DNA of 17,615 nucleotides from Phoronis ovalis (Eukaryota; Phoronida; Phoronidae). This document shows, piece by piece, positions 1 through 10,671 of the stretch. The DNA lies in the NCBI GenBank assembly GCA_028565635.1, contig JAOXYB010020193.1, forward strand, positions 1 to 17,615. The letters run 5' to 3'. The position numbers were made by a program, and so were the translations under genes. The first letter of the stretch is position 1; each line of letters begins with the position of its first letter. The notes beneath the pieces are model-generated. The model was not told the DNA's origin, made no database searches, and worked only from the letters and a program-made list of their open reading frames with translations.

Positions 1-128
1 AAAATAAAATTCAATGATTCCCACAGCACGAAAATAAAAATATCCCTTTCACACCTGTAGGAAAATAAGTTTGCCCCTCTCTATTTACCTCGATAAATAC
101 TCATTCAATTCAAGTCATATATGGCATG

Positions 129-200
129 TGAAATATGAAGTTTTTTACATACACAATTTTTGAGTGAAATATGAAGTTTTTTACATACAAAATTTTTGAG
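129..200. repeat. 36-bp direct tandem duplication
   Basis: Two adjacent copies (129-164 and 165-200) of an AT-rich unit starting TGAAATATGAAG differ at a single base (ACACAA versus ACAAAA). Near identity points to a recent local duplication. No function is implied. Confidence 0.9.
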
Positions 201-667
201 GTCATGTTTAAAGCTCTCTACATAAACTTAATAGTTTGAGTTTCATAACTGGCTTAATTTAATGATATTTAAACTACATGACTGTCTCATAATAACAAGC
301 AGTCAACTTATTGACCAGTACATGATAAATGCAATATTAAATTTAATACCACATGACATGGTATTGGAGCTTAATTATTTACTTTAGGGATTACGAAAAG
401 GCCATTTTCTAACTGGTTTTATTAAGGCCCTTGACAATATTTTTATTCCATAATCTGATTGATTGGCATCAGAACCATGAACTAATCTGCTCACTAAAAA
501 TTTAATATCCAGCAGTTTAAAATTATTCAGACGTGATTGTAGGCTTTGATAATAGTAATTAATGCATTGCAATTATAAATATACGTTTAACTTAACATAT
601 ATATAGTAAGTTTATTTATTTATCAACACAACATATACTATTTATCTTTCTGTTCTTATCTCTCGAA

Positions 668-770
668 TCTAATAAGTAGCCAACTTTATATTTGAATATC
701 TAATAAATAGCCAACTTTATGTGAATTTCTTAAGTCTCTCACTAAAGTATCTATAAGTAGCCAACTTTAC
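668..770. repeat. Three spaced copies of a 22-bp motif
   Basis: The core AAGTAGCCAACTTTAT, preceded by TCTAAT or TCTAT, occurs at about 668-690, 699-720 and 749-770, with one or two differences per copy. The spacing is uneven (31 then about 50 bases). This could be a degraded minisatellite or clustered binding sites; the sequence alone does not decide. Confidence 0.75.
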
Positions 771-1195
771 ATTGGTCAGAATTGAACTGAAAACTATATT
801 CAGACATTGTTTAACAAGTTCAAAGCAATAGTGTAAGGATTAAATTCTGTTTTCAAGGCTCAACCCTGTATTGTTGCAAAAACAAATTTCTAATTGTAGA
901 ATCTAAAAAAGTACTCAGGAACCTTTAACGTTTCCTGCCAAAAAGTGTTGTTTAATAATTTCTGCTTGCATTTTATGAAGTGAAATGTTACATTATGATA
1001 TTAGATACCTGATGTTAGATTTTTGACAAGCAAGTTCAACTCAGTAGCATTTGTTAGAACTTCAAAATCTGTGATTCATTTTATTGTTTGGAATTTCTTG
1101 AACTTGTTAAATAATGAAGTTAGAACAACTTCTACTAATGAGGTTCCAAGTTTGAGTAACTCTGCTAGATTGATATTGTGTTATTATGTTTTCAG

Positions 1196-1367
1196 CAAAA
1201 CTGTACTGCAAAACTAGAAACAAACCTGGTAAAACTTGGTTTTCCTGGTGGTTTGTCTCAGTTTCATACTGATCTCTGTACAAACAACTTTAATGAAATG
1301 AAAATGCTTGTTCAGTCAGAAAATGGAACTATTCGTCCTCAGCATCAAGACCTCCTCATGGAAGTTA
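1196..1367 (+). CDS. C16orf89-like, internal exon
   Basis: The acceptor is TTTTCAG ending at 1195. The donor is GTAAGT at 1368. An earlier GT at 1364 is rejected because only the 1368 donor leaves the single base that joins to the next exon in phase 1 and yields the family-like DLLMEVMFVC. The exon contributes 57 codons plus one base and starts at a codon boundary, so the preceding intron is probably phase 0. Confidence 0.8.
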
Positions 1368-4318
1368 GTAAGTGTAAAATTAAAGCTTTTTGCCAATTCA
1401 TTCAAAGAAAGTTCAGTGATGTTGGCTTCTGGCTGTTGGCTTGTATGCAACGTAGCTACATGACTTAGGATGGCAGGATCTCTCCCAGGCACCAATGAGG
1501 CTAAAAGCTTTTTATTATAATTGTATTTAAGTAGTGGTAGTGGCCACATCACTCAGGCACCAATGAGGCTAAAAGCTTTTTATTATAATTTTATTAGTAG
1601 AGGTAGTGATAAGGACAGAGGTACTGTAGTAATACTATATTATTATTATTAGTAGTAGTGATACTTAGAGGTAGTACCTGCTCCAGTAGTATAGTTAGTA
1701 CTACTATATCTTATATAATTGAAAATATGCAGTGTCTCACCAAGGAATGCTAAATGATTAAAAAATGTGACGTTTGCTCATTAATTAAGATTATTTTTGC
1801 CTACCAAATACTGATTTGGTTTAAACAGTTGTATTTTATTTATAAATATGTCTTTTCCGAAAATAGTCGTAGGCTAATGTTATATCAAAAAATGTTGGTT
1901 ATTGCTGAATATTCACCATTTACATATGGAATATAGTTACAAAAATGCAAAGTAGAGGGTTGTAGCGCGGTGCTTAAATGGCTTTGTGATGTAAGGAATT
2001 ACTGTTGCCGGAAATAGGAAATCATGAGAAAACCCCAGTGGGAAATCACTCCCTATGTTGGTTAATACAGAGGTATCATTTTAGACCCTTCTAGTCCATT
2101 TTTGACTTTTCAGCCCCAGAAAGGGGTGGTTTGTGGAAGTGATCCCCTGGGGAGAAAAACAGCACCTCGACTAATCAAGCAACACTTGTTTCTATTATTG
2201 ATAAGTTAGTGATGTCATATTGTTAACTTATCTAATGCTAATATGCTGATGCAGCTAATAACTTAGAATTTTACGATCATGCTTTTCTATATGTATCACA
2301 TGAATGTTGATAGTGAATATAGAAGCACGTTAACTAGTTTATCAACATTTATCTTGTTCACATTTGCAGTGTTTGTTTGTCCGTCATTGGGGTTCTATGA
2401 ATTTCTGACATTAGATTTCTTGACACAGTTGCTACAGTGGCAAAAACCTAGCGGTTGCTTTGGAACAATGGCAAGTTATGATTATTTTGATGAACATGTG
2501 ATTCAGCAGGATTCCAAAAAAATTCAAGAAGTACTGGAGAAACAAAGGCTGGATAAAGAACAACAAGAATTAGATCATAACAGAAAGAAAGTACATGAAA
2601 AGCTGCAAAAAATGAATTTAAATGGGAATATTGAAATACTCAAGAATGCAAAAAAAATTCTGAAACAGTACCAAAACCAACAACAAGTTGTGAATCAGCA
2701 ACAACTACCACCTAGTGGTATTAATGGAAGACATTTGCTGTCTGAGAAGGATATGCCAGGTAATATTGATATCAGATACCTTGATACTTCCTGAAGCTCT
2801 AGTAGCAACTGCAGTATCACCTTCATTTATATCTTACTCACTGGAATATGTTGTATAATACCTGTGAGTACTTCCTGCTAGTTAACATCTTGGCATTTTT
2901 GTCCATGCTTGTACATGCCAGTAATATCAAACAAGTCATTTGTAATGTCAAATCGGATCTAGGTTGAATGTGATTTGCAGCCTTGATGTGAGGTGGGTAG
3001 TTGCTTAAGCGTTACATATGTAAAGTGAAGTTCCGTATACAATAAAAGTTGAACATTTAGATCATCATTTGATACTCTTTTCAACCATCTTTTGCTCTTC
3101 ATGAATCTGCCTTCAAATCGTCTAGTTAACGCTGCGTCTTTCTGGTATGCGCAACATGACGAGCCCTTTCAGGAACAAATATGGCCACCAGTTTGCCATA
3201 TTGGAAATTATTCGAGACAAAATTACGACTGCCCTGCCCTTTATGAATATGAAGCTGATTGGAAAAAAAACTAATTAAAAGCAGTTACTGAGATACAAAG
3301 AAAATGTTATGCACAACAAAATATGTTTAAGCTTCAGATCAGCATTTGACCCACTTCTCACAGTCATTTTAAAATATCTATTAGCATATTACACCAATCT
3401 TAAATCCACCTTCAAATTGTCTAGTCAATGCTTTGTCTTTCTGGTATATGGCACAATGTGACATACCCTCTTGAGAACAAACATGGTCACCAGTCAGACA
3501 TATTGTAATCCATGTCAAAATTACATATGACTCACTTTGACTTATATTTCCTGTATGATGTAGATAGGAATATTTTTTTTACGGTTGTATTAGAATAATA
3601 TATCCCTATGGACACATACTTACAGGTAGTTACATGCAAAATTCATTGAGACATGTTAGTTTATGTACATTGTTATTTTGTAGGAGGTTGCCTTGCTCAT
3701 AAGACTGCTGTAGCATCTGGTGCTCTGACTATGTATCTTCGATATATCCTTGATCCAGGCCCATCAAATCTTGGTTCTCTGTACACACCAAGTAAAAATA
3801 ATGGAATACCCGATTATATACTAATGAAGTTTTCTGCAATTTCGAAAGTGATACAACAACCCCTTGTGGAGAATAAAGCGGGTACATCTGAAAGGCAAGA
3901 GTTAAAACGACCCCTAGTGGTAGGAAAAGTAGTAGAAATGGCTGAGGAACTTGATAAAAAAAATAAAATTATCTTGCCTTCTTATGAAGTAAAACCTGGA
4001 AACAGAGAAAATGGCAATAAAATACAAAATCATGATTTTGATGGCCACGAGGATAATGTTCAATATAATGATAATAATTATTATGAAGAATCCAATAAAG
4101 AAAAGTTGGCTAAAAAATCTATGAATAAGGATTCATTTAGACATCATAAGCAGCCTCAGCCTGAAAAGGTTTTAAAAAAACATAACCTTCTAGAAGAAGC
4201 TTCAAAGCTTCATTTTATTATTATCATTCCTGGCTTTGCTATTTTATTTTTGTTAATTTACAGGTTTATAAGGAAAAGAAAGATAATGATAAGACTTAAT
4301 ACTTTTCGTTCAAGGTAG
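1196..4318 (+). CDS. C16orf89-like protein (DUF4735/UPF0764 family), 3' part of gene, three exons
   Basis: Join 1196-1367, 2370-2759 and 3684-4318, giving the last 398 residues; the 5' part is outside the window. All junction phases agree (phase 1 at both introns) and each junction restores family-like sequence. Family landmarks in order are DLCT near residues 26-29, DLLMEVMFVC across the first junction, GFYEF near 65-69, WQKPSGCFG at 81-89, and GGCLAHKTAV from 188, which matches the family's conserved C-terminal block before a small-residue helix. Vertebrate C16orf89 is a secreted protein with expression reported in thyroid; its biochemical role is unknown. This protein differs by a long polar, Asn/Lys/Glu-rich stretch (about 240-360) and a hydrophobic segment near 363-380 followed by a basic RKRK tail. 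It would therefore be a type I membrane-anchored form if a signal peptide lies upstream. Family assignment is from memory of the motif pattern but is strong. Confidence 0.85.
1486..1621. repeat. 68-bp direct tandem duplication in intron
   Basis: Two adjacent units start at 1486 and 1554. The first 36 bases, beginning CAGGCACCAATGAGG, are identical; the remainder diverges through small changes in a TAGT-rich stretch. It lies in the first visible intron of the C16orf89-like gene. Confidence 0.85.
1635..1710. repeat. Degenerate ATT/AGT triplet microsatellite
   Basis: Runs of TAT and TAG triplets with interruptions continue from the preceding 68-bp duplication. This is an ordinary low-complexity intronic repeat. 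Confidence 0.7.
1955..2190. mobile_element. Possible old short interspersed element
   Basis: This intronic block is more GC-rich than its surroundings. It starts with TAGCGCGGTGC, which resembles a tRNA-type A box, and continues with G-rich and C-rich clusters (GAAAACCCC, CCCCAGAAAGGGG, ATCCCCTGGGG). I do not see a convincing B box at the expected spacing or a target duplication. The case rests only on base composition and the A-box-like start, so it is tentative. Confidence 0.25.
2370..2759 (+). CDS. C16orf89-like, penultimate exon
   Basis: The acceptor is CATTTGCAG ending at 2369 and the donor is GTAATA at 2760. The first half carries the conserved Cys and aromatic motifs ending in WQKPSGCFG. 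The second half is a charged Lys/Glu/Gln-rich helix, probably coiled coil, with Gln-rich runs, leading into the last exon. Reading on past the donor gives only a few further codons before a stop, which supports splicing here. Confidence 0.85.
3062..3566. repeat. Two diverged direct copies of a repeat (about 240 bp each) in intron
   Basis: Copy 1 (about 3062-3295) and copy 2 (about 3335-3566) share a clear core. CCTTCAAATCGTCTAGT at 3110 matches CCTTCAAATTGTCTAGT at 3409, TCTTTCTGGTAT recurs in both, and a GGCCACCAG / GGTCACCAG block is followed by CATATTG and CAAAATTAC. By eye they are about 70% identical over some 130 bases. Copy 1 has an open reading frame of 60 codons, but copy 2 breaks it, so I read this as a repeat family and not an exon. 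Confidence 0.7.
3684..4318 (+). CDS. C16orf89-like, terminal exon with transmembrane segment
   Basis: The acceptor is TTTTGTAG ending at 3683 and the stop is TAG at 4316-4318. It opens with the family's conserved Gly-Cys-x-x-His-x-Thr block, completing a split Gly codon. It then continues into about 120 residues of polar low-complexity sequence and a hydrophobic stretch encoded at about 4208-4261, followed by Arg/Lys residues typical of a stop-transfer anchor. A TTTACAG resembling an acceptor at 4257-4263 lies inside the frame and is probably fortuitous. Confidence 0.85.
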
Positions 4319-4475
4319 TGTTTCCATAGTACTCAGTATTGTTTCCACATAATTTTGTTGTTATCCACTTGTTCAGTAGGATTGTATCTAGTTGTGGTAG
4401 CATTGTTTATTGTATGATTTGTTGATAAATAAATGAAATACCACGAAATCATGGCAGTTAGTTGCAATCAATAAA
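4319..4475 (+). terminator. 3' UTR and first poly(A) signals of the C16orf89-like gene
   Basis: AATAAA hexamers occur at 4428-4433 and 4470-4475, about 110 and 152 bases after the stop codon. A further one is at 4725-4730. These are the expected cleavage signals in an AT-rich genome; chance occurrences are common, so which one is used is unknown. Confidence 0.5.
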
Positions 4476-7023
4476 AAGAATATTAAAATAATCCTTAATG
4501 AAAATCAAAATCTGAATCTTTTTTGTATATTTTTTAACTAAATATAAGTAAATGTTTCTGACAGGATTTGTTGCTTTTTAAATTTATGCAAGTCGGATAT
4601 TGTATTAGGTATTATGGGATATTAAATTCAAAGCTTCTGCTAATAATGCAATTAGTTCTATCTTCGAATTAAAGTGAAATCACTTGCTGGCATCTACTGT
4701 GCTTGAAAATGCTACAGCAAAAGCAATAAACTTTATATTTTCATGAAGAAAAAATTAATATAAAATATTCCTTTTGAACAATGTTTTATATGTATTGAAT
4801 TCTTTAAGTACGTGTTATATAAGTACAATGTTTATGTCTATTGCTAGAGGTATAAATGGTAACGGAGCTGTGAATTAATCAATCCAGTACAGCTACAGTG
4901 TCTACATATTATAAGTTGAAGTAATCTCTTGAATGTGATAATTGTTACTCTAGTATTTAGTTGTATGGTACCCAATTATGGTCAAGGGCCCGGGTCAAGG
5001 GCCATGCAGTTTTTATGCAATGAAAATTTGTAATCTTTTTATTGTTGTTATTTAGTGTATTAATTTAAAAATAAAAGTATAAAATGGTGTCTTCTATATT
5101 CAAACTTGTTGTTAATATATGATACAAACTTTAGTTCCCAGTTCAAGTTTAGCTTACTTATCTGAAATGTTATTACTTCTTTTGAAGAGTACATTTTATT
5201 GTTACTCAGTCCACTATTCATTGCTCATTTTAGAAGAGCCGACATAGATGGGTATTTCCAAACACCACTCTACTTGGCTCATGCAATTGGATGATTAAGG
5301 GATCGTTGACAGCATCCTCTGTCCCTATATAAAAATCATGGCGACATGTAATCGTGTTCCAATAACCGGCAATAACTATGTAAGCTCTCCGTAGCAGAGG
5401 GACTTGAAGGGATTAAGAAACTAATTAATTCTCGTAAACAATGCAATAATGGATATGTCTCATTAACTTTCTATAGAGAGGAAATTAGTATTGTGAAGTA
5501 CAAGAAAATTTCATTACTGACACAGACAGTCCATGGCTACGCAAACCAAGCCCTTGTTTTCCTTATCGATTATGTACGTAAATAGCAAGTAAACGCACTT
5601 TAAACTTGACTCTTGTATTTTGAATACTGTAAGCGCGGACTGAAAGTTAGTTACGGAAGTTACTAAAGGGAAACTGTGAAATTGAACTGTTCAGGGACAC
5701 AATTATAAAGCAGAAGATTATTGTGTAAATGCTGTCTTTCCAAATCTTATTTTTAAGAATCAAAGATGACTGACAGTATTGTGAACCTACAAAATAAAAA
5801 AACTGCTCATAGTTGATATGTGCTTCAATTATATTTGAAAGATCCTTTTGTTTTATTTTTTTTTAGATTAACTAGTCAAAAAGATCAACATTCGTCTCCA
5901 ATTTGCTCATGTTCCAAAATGGATGCATATCCACGATTATTAAGTAAACAGTTAATATTCATATATAATTAAACATGTCCTAATTATTTTTTAGTTTTTC
6001 AACATCTATTATTAATTAATAATAAATTGTATGTAGTCACCCTAAGTTGACATTATTGACAAATTTCGATTAAACCCATTTATTTGTTTACTTTATCCAT
6101 GAGAATTATTGATTTTATCCCACAAATTAAAATTAGGTTTTGTTATTCTATGATAATCATGTAATCGTGTTAATAAGTCATAAATAAATAGTAAGACCAC
6201 CATATTTTTATAGTATCTAAGTTTGCATTTTATCGTAGATGGATATTGAGTAGTATGATCTGTATCACCAGCTATACTAATTATATGTTAATGTTTGCTA
6301 CGTTACCCTATATTTTATTAATACAAATATAACATGGGGGCTGGTCATGTGTATAATAATATGATGTTTCTCGATTATGTCAGGTGTTACAGTGTCAAAT
6401 TATATTATTATTTCGGTTTTTGTATTCTTTGAATAAAAGACAAATTCCATTTATCTGTAGGAATTTTCTCAATTCAAAATTTCAAAATAAAAGTAAAATT
6501 CAAATGGTCATTTTATGATATATGTATGAAGCGAAATTAGAGACAGTAAAAAAGTAAAATTTCTGTTACCAATGTACATAAAGACTTATATATTTCACTG
6601 ACTCTCGTTTCAAATCATATACAAATTGATTTGCAATATAACTCGAGCACTAAAGTTTTCCCCGATCAAAAATTATTACAAGTTGAGTCTTCGATTCATA
6701 TAAATACTGCATTGAGAGTTACTTAATATAATATTATCAGAATAATATTTAATGAATTTTACTTTACTAAAATTGATGAGAATATTAATTAAATTTGTAT
6801 ATACTGTACTGTACATGAAAATCTCCAAGATTTGTGTCAGAATTATAATCCAAAATGTTTCTCATCAAAACTGCACACCATTAAGCGGCATTGCTGCATT
6901 TTTAGGACTATTCAATCTACCTTATTACTTATTACCTTTATTATAAATTATCAGAATTTTGAAGAAAAGACAAAATACAAGTCTTCTGAGCTAGATGGGA
7001 CAGGACCGGAGCAGGACCCTGTA
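4476..7023. other. AT-rich intergenic or extended 3' UTR sequence
   Basis: I see no coding sequence I can support. The frames at 6752-6946 and 6832-7050 are low-complexity and lack codon structure. Minor structure includes a direct repeat of GTCAAGGGCC at 4981 and 4994 around CCCGGG, and an 18-bp AT palindrome centred near 6015. A TATATAAAAATC followed by ATGGCGAC near 5325-5345, with ATTGG and CCAAT boxes on either side, is weakly promoter-like. Confidence 0.5.
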
Positions 7024-7029
7024 TTTATT
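7024..7029 (-). terminator. Poly(A) signal for the minus-strand gene
   Basis: TTTATT on the plus strand reads AATAAA on the minus strand, about 110 bases after the minus-strand stop codon. Another lies at 6937-6942. Both are at plausible distances for 3' end formation of the 7140-7883 gene. Confidence 0.45.
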
Positions 7030-7139
7030 TCCAGTGAACCGTTTAATTAGTGTACTGTTCAAACAGCTAGCTTTTCTCCGGGGCTTTTCTACAGCTGTAT
7101 AAAACGGTAATCCAATGGGAAAATATTATATTTTGGTAC

Positions 7140-7883
7140 CTATGTATCAATATAATCTTGTGGGTACTGAGATAAATACATATCATCAAAATCTTCCACA
7201 TGTGGTGTGTACGTCGGTGACGGTGCTGACGGTCTAGATGCTACGTCTAAAATGTCCATGTTATCTTGACGTAATGGGGGTAAATGACGAACATCAGCTG
7301 TTACTCTACGTCGCGTTGGCTCCGACTTTGTCCTACCTAATTTTTGCTTACTGTTTTTGACTCCTGTTGGTGATAAGTTTAAGGTAGGGTAAGCTGATAA
7401 ACTACTGACTAAAGAGCGTCTTGCACTATCTAGGGAAGACCTAGTTCTTTGCAATGGTTCCTTGGAGAAGCTCACTGGTGATTTATTCAAAGACCTTCTT
7501 ATTGGTGAAATGGACTGTACGTTATTTATCCCCGGTTTTTGACTAGATTTTGTTAATGACCAGGTTCTTTCTCTCGGGCTGCTGTTGCCACTAGAACAGC
7601 TATCGTCATCTGAGATACTACCACGTATGTTCCTATCTGGTATACCAGAAGGCACATGCACCGAAACAGGTGGTTTCTGTCCTATGTCAGGCAATGGATT
7701 TTTATGTTTGCTCATACTGAGTTCAGTAGTCTCTCGAGGTAAAGTTTGAAAGTCGCGAACAAACCGTACGAACTGCTCTGCGCCATCATTTGGTCGACGT
7801 TGTTTAGCATATTTGTCGTAATTGTTATTATTTGGCACCACATTTTTGCTGCTTGGAATTTCCATTTTGGTCCCATAAACCAT
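7140..7883 (-). CDS. Unrecognised Ser/Pro-rich basic protein, 247 residues, single coding exon
   Basis: This is an uninterrupted 247-codon frame, by far the longest in the window and unlikely to be chance in DNA this AT-rich. I do not recognise a family. The N-terminus (about 15-50) contains an Asn run followed by a possibly helical EQFVRFVRDFQTL. The middle (about 85-180) is rich in Ser, Pro and Arg with SP and RxxS sites such as NSSPRER, SPIRRS and RRSLVSSL, typical of a disordered phosphoprotein. The C-terminus turns acidic and aromatic (VEDFDDMYLSQYPQDYID). No signal peptide or membrane segment is seen. The start is the first Met of the frame, in context AACAATGG. On the minus strand an acceptor-like TTATTCAG ends at 7896, so transcription may begin in an upstream non-coding exon. 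It is convergent with the C16orf89-like gene and divergent from CEP128. Confidence 0.75.
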   Translation of the reverse strand: MVYGTKMEIPSSKNVVPNNNNYDKYAKQRRPNDGAEQFVRFVRDFQTLPRETTELSMSKHKNPLPDIGQKPPVSVHVPSGIPDRNIRGSISDDDSCSSGNSSPRERTWSLTKSSQKPGINNVQSISPIRRSLNKSPVSFSKEPLQRTRSSLDSARRSLVSSLSAYPTLNLSPTGVKNSKQKLGRTKSEPTRRRVTADVRHLPPLRQDNMDILDVASRPSAPSPTYTPHVEDFDDMYLSQYPQDYIDT

Positions 7884-10637
7884 TGTTTATACCAGCTGAA
7901 TAACGAACTTAATGTTAGGTAAGTAAAATCTTACTGTAAAAAATTGCTATAATAATGAACTTGTTACATTTATGAATCGAAATAATGAAAAGGCATCAAT
8001 AAATTCTTTCGATGCACAGTGGTCTTCTGTCTTTAAACGAAGTTACTTCAAATAGCAAAAACTGGTATATATAATGTGATTGCTATATTCAGTCACCTTC
8101 AAAATCTTCGTGACATTACTGCTAACTTTACTAAAAATGTACGCTACAAAATAGCAACACGTAAACAATCCCAAGCGTCCCTAATTATTTTTTGTCACGC
8201 AAAAATTAGGTTTGAGTCTGCTGTAAGGCAATTTTAAATTATTCTTCTGGAAAGCGTATGTTACTGTGTCAACAAACAGTGGTTATTATCCAATATCGCC
8301 GTACATTATATTATGCCCTTGGTTAAAAATATTACGGTGCAGACAATTTCGGCTGTCAAATCTCAGACACTTGTCATCCAGCTTGTCAAATTATACACTT
8401 ATCAACTCAAAAATATTCGCGAAACAGTCCTGTGTTTTGCTTGAAGCAAAGTTTTCTCATTCAATATCATTGTCTTCAGTCATTATAATCTCGATCGTTA
8501 CGCTTTTGTGACATTTCGGCTATAGATTATTAATACACCTGTAATATCAAAACATTAGTTCTTTATTCAATCCCTGATAGATTTCATAAAAAAATATCAC
8601 CACCTCACACGGAGGATCACGGATGTCATACAATAATATTAGGAATCGAAAACTTTGTTTTATAAATTCGATGAATACTATTGTATTAGCTGTCTAATTT
8701 TCGTGCTTCGTTGCATTTTTAAGACTATATTATCATTAATCATCGATTCAAAGTAAGATGTCAAATGAATACTATGCTAGATGCATTATGCGCTAATTAC
8801 CAATTAGAAAATATAGTTTAATGCATCATCTTATATGTGTCATATAAATTATAAAATACAAAACTAATACAAATAATAGACTACAATACGAATAGTATGC
8901 TAATATAGCACTGGATTCGCGCCCCTGCGAGTTTTTCCAGTTGCCTCGGATTTATCTTTACCAGATTATCCGTCAACTGATATCTAAAAAAACTGTAACT
9001 CTTAAACTTCTATAGTACAGTTATTATAATAGAACATTATATTTTTAAAGTTTGTTATTATTTATGCAATCTCATTATCACAAAATATATCACGCCGAAT
9101 CTGTAAGCAGGTGAAATAAACCTATAGTTATAGTACACTTACCAATTCGTTAATTAACATATTCAGTGTTCTGTGTCAATATTCCATGAATGCGAATTAG
9201 CTGTATTTTCATTTCATTATACAGTACATTCATTTAGATACTTAAATTCTTGTGCATATTTGTCATCCACTTGACGACCCCCGTGTCCACTTTCACACTA
9301 CGGTACTGCAATACTAAGTATGGTAACACTATATCCTACTACAAGGCATATACAGAATTGCCGATCACTGTAAAACTATACATAAACCTCGGCTCATTGA
9401 TTAGAGCGCGATATATATACATAAGCTTGCTTCCCAACCAGCTTGTCGCTGGTTCCTATTTACCAAAGTGTTAAAACAAACACCGGGTATTGTCGTTTAA
9501 ATGTAAATTGTTTAAAACTATAATTACCTCATTTTCATTAACGTGTGAATTCATTACACACGTAATGTCTTTTCTGAAATCCATATATTGAATAAAAAAT
9601 TCTTTTACGTGTATAATCTAACAAAAAGTGCTCACAACCTCCTAACTGAATTGTCCAAGGAGGTCCAGTCACACACAGCTTTATTTGAACATCAAATATT
9701 AGAAAATGTCCAAAGCAAGTATTATTAATGATCTGTGTTTGATAACAGGCACTAACAAACTTTAGAAAATAGCTGATATTTAAGTCCTATCAATAGATAC
9801 AGCGTTATCGTAGGAAAATAGCATAAGAACAAGCGCAAACAGAATAATACAATTACGAGGTTTTACATGTATTCATGCTCTGTTGTAAAACATTTCCACG
9901 TATGCATAAGGAAATACGTATATCATAAACTATGGATGTTAGTACAGTGGTTTCTATCATGAATCTTTTGAAAACTTGATCATTAAAACCTTTAAGATAA
10001 GCATCATATTTCATTTAAAAACTATTTGCTAAAAACGTTTATTTTTTTTGGATGAAACATATGTCAAAAGTTTGAAAAATTGAAAATTACTAACAAAGGG
10101 AATCTCTTTTACACTATATGATAAAACTAACTATCATGCACAAGACAACTGACAAGAAATAATTATAACCTTGTTTTGTTTGCTATAGGCCCTATCACTT
10201 TCTAAGCAACAAAAATACTATCGACTAATAAAAATTCTGCATCTACCGAAAATATCGTTACCAAGTTACCGTAGGTAAGGCTGATCTGAAAACGAAAACG
10301 TTCGATTCATCTGTCAATTATATGCAATATATTATTTTAAAAACATGTAAATGTAAATAAGACATCCTTCGAACATTTAACTGACTTGCTATTTGTACAC
10401 AAAATAGAAAGGACAAATTGGGCTATATACATGTATATAAAAAATAAGAACCGTATCAAAGAATTAAAAAAAAATATTTATTGATCACTTGTATGTACAT
10501 TCACACCAATTCTAAACCTATGATGCACCAGTTATAGGAAGCTTGCGAATATATATGAATCCCGGTTATATTAAGTTGTTATAGAATGAGCTTGGCTGCA
10601 AACTCGTCCTAAAACTTAAAATATTTATATGCTAAAT

Positions 10638-10671
10638 CTGGGACTGATAAAACTAGTTTTATCAGTCCCAG
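10638..10671. repeat. Perfect 34-bp palindrome without spacer
   Basis: The left arm CTGGGACTGATAAAACT (10638-10654) is followed directly by its exact reverse complement (10655-10671). The symmetry stops sharply at both ends. GCTAA occurs on both flanks (10631-10635 and 10672-10676, the right one starting after a shared G), reminiscent of a short duplication. A spacer-free perfect palindrome of this length is far beyond chance. Confidence 0.9.

Larger units (their letters stand above)
1..1195. other. Non-coding stretch upstream of the first visible C16orf89-like exon
   Basis: This is probably the intron before the first visible exon of the C16orf89-like gene. It is AT-rich and its reading frames are short. 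I looked for the family's earlier conserved block, roughly a histidine-rich helix followed by a Gly-Cys pair, and did not find it in an open frame next to good splice sites. The earlier exons therefore most likely lie left of the window. The only structure seen is a 36-bp tandem duplication and a motif repeated three times, both listed separately. The last 20 bases form a normal pyrimidine-rich acceptor ending in TTTTCAG at 1195. Confidence 0.6.

Noticed and set aside
384-572. 62-codon minus-strand reading frame
   Set aside because: AT-driven, no family resemblance and no flanking splice or promoter context.
1023-1195. Possible earlier C16orf89 exon in the plus-strand frame before 1196
   Set aside because: The encoded residues do not resemble the family, and a clear pyrimidine-rich acceptor ends at 1195.
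1316-1552. 78-codon minus-strand frame
   Set aside because: It is the antisense shadow of the C16orf89-like exon and runs into the 68-bp repeat.
3092-3274. 60-codon plus-strand frame in the intron
   Set aside because: It coincides with copy 1 of the diverged repeat, and the frame is not kept in copy 2.
5325-5395. TATA-like box followed by an ATG reading MATCNRVPITGNNY and a GTAAGC, a possible first exon
   Set aside because: No downstream plus-strand exon could be paired with it, and the TATA-to-ATG distance is too short for a start site in between.
6007-6024. 18-bp palindrome TATTATTAATTAATAATA
   Set aside because: A/T-only palindromes of this length are expected by chance in such AT-rich DNA.
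8266-8511. 81-codon plus-strand frame
   Set aside because: Composition is AT- and Ser/Ile/Leu-driven with no recognisable motif or splice support.
9250-9474. 74-codon plus-strand frame
   Set aside because: No domain, no homology that I recognise, no initiation or splice context.
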